DNA of 64,000 nt, from the NCBI RefSeq assembly GCF_001039355.2, contig NW_019775496.1:296382-360381 (forward strand). The letters are read 5' to 3'. This DNA comes from Lingula anatina. Lineage: Eukaryota > Brachiopoda > Lingulata > Lingulida > Lingulidae. How positions within the stretch are numbered: position 1 is the first letter of the stretch; each line of letters starts with the position of its first letter. Made by a program: the position numbers and the translations under genes. Shown here piece by piece: positions 56,953 to 64,000 of this stretch. Below the pieces are notes generated by a model. That model was not told the origin of the DNA. It saw only the letters and a program-made list of their open reading frames with translations, and did no database searches.

Positions 56953-58584
56953 ATGTCTTCACAACAAAATCGTGGCGGCCAGGACGCCCGCCCCATACCA
57001 GCAATACAGTGGGGATCCATGGGAGACCCGTCAGCCCGTCTGGGCACCTTTGTCAATTGGCCAGCGGACAACCCCCTGCGAGCCGCTGACCTAGCAGAAG
57101 CCGGGTTTATACACATGGGTCAGGGAGACATGGTGAAGTGTGTCTACTGTGGAGTAATGATAAGAAATTTTGAGCCTGGCGATACTGCCATGGGGGAGCA
57201 TTCGAGATATTCTCAAGAATGCCCCTTTGTTCTGAAGAAACTACGTTCGGAAAGGCAGAGAGAAAATTTCAGGCAAATATATTCAACACAGTCTGAATCT
57301 TCTGGCTATGGGACAGGTTCTGCTGGATCGACTGGACGTTCTGTTGCCACTGAAACGTCAGCTGCAACATCAGGATTTGTCACAGGGACAACATTGCAAT
57401 CAAGATGGCCATCATCAGTATTGGAAAATAGCCCTATAGTTAATGAAAAACCAAGACATCCAGAATTTTCTACCATACAAAGGAGACTAGCTACTTATAA
57501 TAACTGGCCAAGTGACAAGACCCAGAGACCAGATATGCTTTCTCATGCTGGCTTCTTTTACGCTGGCTTTAACGACATTGTTAAATGCTTCTTTTGTAAT
57601 GGACGCCTGGAAAATTGGGAGCCTGGGGATGAACCGTGGACGGAACATGCCCGATGGTTTCCCAAGTGTGGCTATGTGAAACAGTGCAAGGGTTTGGACT
57701 TTATAAACAGTATTAAAAGAAAACAGGTGAGTATGTGTGTGCAGCTGCTGCACAAAACACGGGTGCATGCTGTACTTGTGACGAATGTCCATTTTTGAGT
57801 AAAGTAAGGGTGAATCACAGTTTAAAAACTTCCACATAGATCTACTAGTACTTAAAAATTACATTTTTTTTTCAACTTGTCAATGCAGTGTGTGTTATGC
57901 CCAGAGTATCAGGTTTGAGATTTTGTCTCATTGTAGAATGTATCTATTGATGATTTTTAATGGTCAGTGATGAATGTGTCATTTTGATAAACACTGATAC
58001 CAGTTGATACAAGAATAATTGGATTTCAATTTAGAATAGGCATTAGTGTATGAAATTATCCTTTTGTTCAATGCTATCCGTCTCCCTCTACATTTAGTAT
58101 ATATATATATACTGGTAAAGATTATAGATATATTTGGGTTTTTTTTCTAGAATGAGTCAGCTGCAGGCACTCCTCCCCCTTCAGCGCCTGCATCCAGGGG
58201 TCAGTTTTATTAAAATATTCGTTTCTTTGAAAAATATCACAGCAAAGCTTAATTATCAGTCATCAAAAAATTAAGTTGATAAAATAAAAAATCTTCTTTG
58301 AGACATTTTGGCATGGTATCACATATTTTACTTTGAAAGCACATTGTCATGGGTAAAGTTGAATTGATTTTCAGTCTTTAAGAAAAAAAATCAAAAAAAA
58401 AAAAAAATGATATTAAGATTTCAATTACAAGAAAGCCTAACCATGTACCATTTCTTTCCAGCCCCCTCCTCCCAAGACAGGACGTCAGAGGCGCTGATGA
58501 AGCCCTACGCCAGGGCAGTGATGGAGCTGGGATATCCAAGTGATATGGTGAAACTGGCTATTGAAAACAGATTTAGGGACTCTG
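56953..58584 (+). CDS. inhibitor of apoptosis protein, two BIR domains and UBA (3' incomplete)
   Basis: Exons 56953-57726, 58151-58199 and 58462-58584 join in phase. BIR1 (about residues 29-95) has CVYC then a histidine 16 residues on and a cysteine 6 further (EHSRYSQEC). BIR2 (about 176-243) has CFFC and EHARWFPKC with the same zinc spacing, and WEPGDEPWTEH. A Ser/Thr/Gly-rich linker separates them. The third exon encodes a UBA domain (VMELGYPSDMVKLAIENRF). IAPs bind caspases through BIR domains and ubiquitinate partners through a C-terminal RING. That RING is not found in the 5.4 kb downstream, so the last exon is beyond the window or missing. The start ATG at 56953 follows an A-rich leader with no upstream frame. 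Confidence 0.88.
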
Positions 58585-61500
58585 GTGAGTTGAAATATGT
58601 GCTTACAAACAAATCTTTGAAGTCTGATTCTGCAGTTACTGCTGAGTCTAATGGACAAAATTTCTCTCCGTCACGGAGACTTCACTTAAACAGAATTGTG
58701 ATTCCTGTATGAGAAATTCATTTTTGTGAAAATGAATGGATGATCATGACTAATTTAGATAGTATGTAAATCGGTTCTGTTCTTGAAGTTTGTTCCTCCT
58801 GAGATTTATGGGAGCTGCCCTTCCCCAAGAAAAAATAAAGAATTGTACGGAACTCCAGAGTAGTTGCCCTGAAATTTAGATGAGAGGCCTAGAATAGTGA
58901 TACCCCACCCCACCCCACCTCATCCCTGTTTTATATTACCTCTTCGCAGCATCACTTCCATTGCAATGAGAAAATTTTATCTGGCTTTAACCCTATTGAA
59001 TGAGATTGGTAGTAACAGATTTGATAGAAAGTGTTACGGGTGATCAACTTTATGTCTACGTAACATAGGTTTTCCTGGAGTAAAATGTACTAAATTGATT
59101 GTCAACGATGAAAGAGAAACTATATCTTAACTGCATGTCACTGCGAAGATCTTGTTCTGCAACCAGTAAAGCATCCTGGGGTGGTATGCATGTAAACCAG
59201 AGACTCGCCTCCAAATAGTCTCACTAGAATCTAACTTCGTGCCACTTACCTTACCTAAAAAGTCCTGAATATTCTTTATATATGGTGTTCACTTTTCCCT
59301 ATCAGAGAGCTCAAAATGTTAATCACACAATTTCCTATATGCTATTCCGTGCTGACTGTCACATCACAACTGCAATATAGCACTGGGGGGGGGGGGGGGG
59401 GGGGGGGGCATCCCCTCACTCCAGAAAAAAACAGTCTGATCCAAATACAAATTACACCTACAGTGATAATTACTATTAAGGGTTCTCCATCATTCTAAGT
59501 TACTGTTCATAATCTTTATTCCTGAGATTATTTAGTTTCAGTAGAGTTTTTTTTTTTTTTTTACCCAATCATCTTATTGCGTACGCATCGCATCGGCAGA
59601 TACTTTTGTTCTAGGCTAATTTCACCACATTATTTAGGCACATAGTAGATGACAAGTTAAAATCCCCATAAATGCATATTTACTGTAATTTTTTTTTTTT
59701 TTTCATCGGCATGTGGTAAACATGTTGACAAGCAATTTGTTCAATCTGTTCGGCGTAAACAGAGGTCAGCTGGAACTATGTGGACCTCTTCCCATCATTG
59801 ACTGATCAGACTGAATGTACATTTTATGTATTAATGGATTATATAATCAGATTGCCATTTAGTAGCTGGTCATTTACCATCCTGCTCCTCCCCCTCCCTC
59901 GCCACACACACACACAAACACTCGCACACACATTTTTTTCTCAGCTTTTTTCAAACCAGAATGTTCTAGAATGGAGTTGTTGAGTACATAGTATTGGTAA
60001 TCCATTTCTATGGATTGACCCTATTACTAAGTGCTTGTCCCTTAGAGTCAACATTTGCTGGGTGGGATGGGCGAGAATTTTATAGGTGTGTCTATTTAAT
60101 ATTTACTTTTCTACAGGCAAAAGACCTTTTATAGCTTACTTAAGGATTTCATTAACAATCTAATACAAAATTAAAAATTAAGTTTCTCAATTTTATGCAT
60201 TCATTTATTTATTTTTAATTTATTTCATTTTATTAGTTTTAATTAATTAATTAATTTTTGTCCAAGTGAATAGTCCATATCTAACTAGGCCCAGATACAT
60301 GGCAGTGTTTGGTATGATGTTATATTGTATTCAGTATTGATGTACTAGTAAATTGATTTTTTGTGTTACATTCAGTTCTAGTGATACATTTAAACTTGTA
60401 CAAAGTTCAGAGTTGAAGTCTGTAGAGTTATGGAGTACTTGATAAACTTCAGAGTAAGTATGTTACCATTATGGGCGGTGTATGTAATCACACTGATCAT
60501 GTGACAGCATTCCTGAATGTCATTTACTAGTACATTAAAGGATTTGCGTCATGCCGTCAGAATGGCCTGAACGGAACATATTCTTCAGAAAACATGCCCA
60601 ACTAACGATATCTTTATCCAAATACACAAATTAAAAGCTCATTTTGTAAAATTTTGGCTTTAAAAAACGTCCTATTTGCTCGGCCTGGGAGTTAATGAGC
60701 TACGTGGTCACGTGGTCCGATGACGACAATCATGCCACCGGAGAACAGAGCGTGCTTAGCTGTCAAACTGAGCTGCATTGTCTACCTGTAAGATGACTTC
60801 TCTGGCTTCTGATAAAAGTTTATACTCATTTAAATCTCTTACCCGAGGGGTCTAAATCCTCGTGAAGCTGTGTAAAACCATTTCCCATCTAGTCAATTCT
60901 TTAACAAGCATTTAATTATGGTTATCCCAAGTTGTATAAAACACTGCATTTGAATGACTTAAGGGTACTGTTGATTATTGCATATGAGGTCCATGTTATT
61001 TGTGAAATTCAATTTATTTTATAAAACCGCTGACACTCCGTCTTGCATACTTTTATTAAACTGAGGTAAACAATGCCCGTTACCTTTACAAGTCCTATCT
61101 TAATCATCCATCTAACTGCAACTTCCTTTACCTCTTAATTAGAGGGTTAAATGGCATTTAATTTGTCTTGCTTGTATCGAACGCACTCTCTAAGCTTTAC
61201 TCCAGTTATCTCAGGTAATATCTACCTGTGCGTTAGTTTCAAAGAGCAGCTCCCGTAGACCTGGGGGTACTAGATAAAATCTGAACACCAGGTTTATCGA
61301 GGAGCTAGAGAAAGAAAGGAAGAATTTTTCCTGCACAGCTTCATAGGAATTTTAACACGGACTTGATCCAGCTTAGACCTCCAAACTAACAGGGTGACAT
61401 GGGCAATTTTCACAAACAAATCATAAAACTATATTTCAGTTAGCCGCCTTTAAAATAAATATACCGTTCTGGGTAAATTAGAATATTTATTAATTTTTGA

Positions 61501-63262
61501 CTTAAATGATGATTTTATTATTAATGGAAATTAAGCTACTATATGAGATACATTTGCTGTGATTACGCTGTCCTACATGTTTTGCGTAAGTCTACATTTT
61601 GCTGTACGTGCTTGTAATTTTTTAAAAATCTGTGCGTACAATTTTTGCAGGTCTGGTTACGCCCCTGTTATGTGATGAGAGTCTAAATTTGGCAATTACT
61701 TCCTTAGCTTATTTAAATAGAATTGCAGTGTAAAATTTTCAACAAGATGTTGGCGAAATAGCCCTGTACTCTTTGTAGATATTTCCCCCGTCAAAGTTTG
61801 TCTAAAATTATCTTTCAATCTTTACTCTTTCAAAGACAGTATAAAGTTATCTGACATATTTTCGTGTAAATTTAATGACAAGCCAAGTGTCTCCAGTTCA
61901 TTCCGTACTCAATTTTACCCAAGCAAATTTTTTTCTTTAGTAGATCTTTATAGCACGGTGTTATAAGCTTACAAATTTGCAAAAAGTTTTGCGTACAGAC
62001 GCAGAATCTGCGTTTCAAGTTATAAAATGATAAATCTTTTAAATTATTTAATATTTCATATGAAATAATCTTCAGAAACAAATCCTCAAAGCATAAACGA
62101 ATTAGGATTACGAACCATTTTATTACAGCAGTTCCCATTTTTTCTTTAATATAACGCTGGGCATACGCATGCTTCAAGATACCCTGAGAGCAATTTCTTT
62201 TATTAATGTTCGCGACCGTGTTAGAACTTAATTGTTTAAATATTGATATTTAACGTCATTTACAAATACCAATAAAATAACCCCATGAAATAAATGATAT
62301 ATATTGAAAAATATGAAAGCCCACCAAGACGGGTTTCATACCTGTTATTACCTGGCTTGGGAATTGCAGCGGTGCATAATTAACAGGCTTTATTGTTAAC
62401 GAGCTCTTGGTCAACTACAATGCATTTAAAAATGCATCAGCAATTAGTAAGCTTGCCAACTGATGATAGTATCTAAAAGACTATCAGCTTTTGATATGAT
62501 CTAAAACACCTGAGGTGACCGAGATCGCGAGCATCGCAACTATTGTCACCGAAGTTAGTAAGTTAGTCACGGAAGACCGTCACAGACAAAGAAAGATAGT
62601 CAAGGAGTGCTGCAATTTTGGTGAATCCCACAGCAACACACTGAGGCATAAAGAAAATTGCTCAACTCCGTTCAACACAACTTTCCAAAATTATTCTGTC
62701 TGTTTGCAGCATGCAGCTCAGTTAAGTCTCATTGACCTTTATCCTCATTGTCGTCACAGTACCACTTGACCCAGATCTGTTGCTTCGTTTATGCATATTG
62801 AGGTGAGGTTTACTAAAACACTTTTTTACTACTAATAGATTGTTTTTATCATTTTTAAATGACCATTGTCCTTTAATTTGGTGATAGAAGCTTGAAATAT
62901 GTGTGAGTCAGACTCAGATATTTTACTTACATATGTATGATTGCTGAAAAAAAAGACCCTTTAAAGGCTTGAAAAGTGTTAGGTTCATGTGAGGTAATAT
63001 GTCTTTGTTAGATAGCTTTGTGCATTCACAATAAAGCTTTCATACTAGGTAGAGCGACCCAAGACTGCAAGGACTCTTGCTTTGATGCAGTCAGGTAAAC
63101 TGAATGGCTCCCCTTCTCTTGTTTCCAGTGTACTCATTTTATCACCAGGTTTTCTGTTTTCTACTCAATGTCAAGAGGAGTGTTCATCTTTTCATTTGAT
63201 TGCATTCGGAACAAATCCCAGTGGAGTCATTGTGCACGCACCCTATGTTGTACTGTATGGCT
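58585..63262. other. gene-free DNA, possibly one long IAP intron
   Basis: AT-rich with a poly-G run (59386-59409), poly-T runs near 59549 and 59689, a (CA)n tract near 59904 and a CACGTGGTCCG-containing CpG-rich patch near 60700. No exon could be supported. One stretch, 63049-63092 (AG before it, GTAAAC after), would fit phase but shows no family resemblance. Confidence 0.4.
59386..59409. repeat. poly-G run
   Basis: About 23 consecutive G residues, then CATCCCC. Confidence 0.9.
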
Positions 63263-63440
63263 ATGCAGGCCCGTAGCCAGGGGTGTTCGGGGGGTTCGAA
63301 AGAACCGCCCCTTTTGTCAGGAAAAGGTCCATTTTGTGTAAAATTTTATATAGGTATACATACGTAAGTTTCATTGCAAAAGGTCCACTTTTTCAGAAAA
63401 AGAACCCCCCTTTTGAATTTGCTGGCTATGGGCCTGCTAT
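63263..63440 (-). mobile_element. ~170-bp MITE-like repeat, copy 3
   Basis: Reverse complement of the 40218 copy: GGCCCGTAGCCAGGGGTGTT at one end, AATTTGCTGGCTATGGGCC at the other, with TTTTGTCAGGAAAAGGTCCA in the body. Confidence 0.75.
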
Positions 63441-63639
63441 AAAAGGAAAAGTGAACTTGTGTGAACTTTTGAGTCATGTTGGCTATTTTTATGTACAGAC
63501 ACAGATGTGTCTGTACATATTGCCATCACCTGCATCTGTCGTCGCCGTCGCCGGCACCGTGCACTTTCCTTGTAAACACGATAAGTGGAAGGCAGTTTTA
63601 CTTTTTGGCTTTATATTTACAGAGCTGATGAATATTCAT

Positions 63640-63838
63640 AAAACGCAGGTTAAGTTCGAAAATCAGCATGATCAGGCCATTATTGTAGAAGTTTTTTCAC
63701 TTTTCAGCATATATGCAACACTGTAAACACATTTCAAGGAAAACCGATAGGCCTGTTGTCATGAAACTCACATGAGTAATTGATCTTACTAAAACGCAGG
63801 TCAAGTTCGAAAATCAGCATGATCGGGCCACTATTTTA
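63640..63838. repeat. 51-bp direct repeat, 151 bp apart
   Basis: AAAACGCAGGT(T/C)AAGTTCGAAAATCAGCATGATC(A/G)GGCCA(T/C)TATT occurs at 63640 and 63791 with a few substitutions. Confidence 0.75.
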
Positions 63839-63844
63839 GTAGTT

Positions 63845-63872
63845 GTACCACCAGCGTTAGCGCTGGCGGTAC
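63845..63872. repeat. short hairpin TACCACCAGCG/CGCTGGCGGTA
   Basis: Eleven-base arms with one mismatch around TTAG. The TTGTACCACCAGCGT part also occurs at 16453, so this is probably the end of a dispersed repeat running out of the window. Confidence 0.5.
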
Positions 63873-64000
63873 ACATGGTTTTAGTCCCGTCCGGATCGTT
63901 CCGCCAGCTCCGCCGGCTCCTGCGGCTCCACTGGACGGCTACCGTTACCGCTTCTCCTCCTAGACGGAAAGGGCCCCCGTACCCATCTCTTGGATTTAGG

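Noticed and set aside
63049-63092. Possible IAP exon between AG and GTAAAC
   Set aside because: Phase fits but the 14 residues match no IAP region and the RING does not follow.

Overview
The window is nuclear DNA from an animal. Genes are split into many short exons with GT-AG introns, the DNA is AT-rich, and microsatellites, foldback elements, LINE fragments and assembly gaps (N runs) are interspersed. The gene and transposon content (an expanded USP with DUSP repeats, a Ubl-RBR ligase, Maverick/Polinton and integrase relics) points to a marine invertebrate. A lophotrochozoan or an invertebrate deuterostome fits best; the sequence alone does not decide between them. There are no prokaryotic features, CRISPR arrays or rRNA genes, and I found no convincing tRNA.

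Layout. 1557-14046 (-): a complete five-exon Ubl-RING1-IBR-Rcat E3 ubiquitin ligase whose first intron is 10.4 kb and full of mobile DNA: a foldback element, two nested non-LTR retrotransposons, a hairpin MITE and degenerate tandem repeats. 14-23.7 kb: gene-poor DNA with a near-perfect hairpin, a TIR element carrying a GGAAGGACA motif and a 5'-truncated LINE. 23781-43987 (+): a 25-exon ubiquitin-specific protease. I could join every exon in phase (2,409 nt, 802 codons plus stop). It has an intact Cys/His/Asp catalytic set followed by four DUSP-like repeats. Its 6.5-kb intron 6 holds a 3,517-bp Maverick/Polinton-derived element with 6-bp target duplications, long TIRs and a zinc-finger/packaging-ATPase gene. 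44747-48795 (-): a complete seven-exon ADAT1 (tRNA adenosine deaminase), tail to tail with the USP. 50835-52216 (+): phase-0 exons of a gene I do not recognise. 52.3-53.5 kb (-): an intron-bearing, broken integrase relic. 54538-55588: a TTAA-flanked TIR element. 56953-58584 (+): an IAP gene with two BIR domains and a UBA domain; its 3' end was not found. 58.6-64 kb: gene-free DNA with short repeats.

Three genes concern ubiquitin: the RBR ligase, the USP, and the IAP (UBA here, RING expected further on). They lie on different strands, far apart, with an unrelated RNA-editing gene between them, so I read this as coincidence rather than a functional cluster. Exon joins were made by hand from splice-site consensus, reading phase and protein family resemblance. 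No transcript evidence was available.
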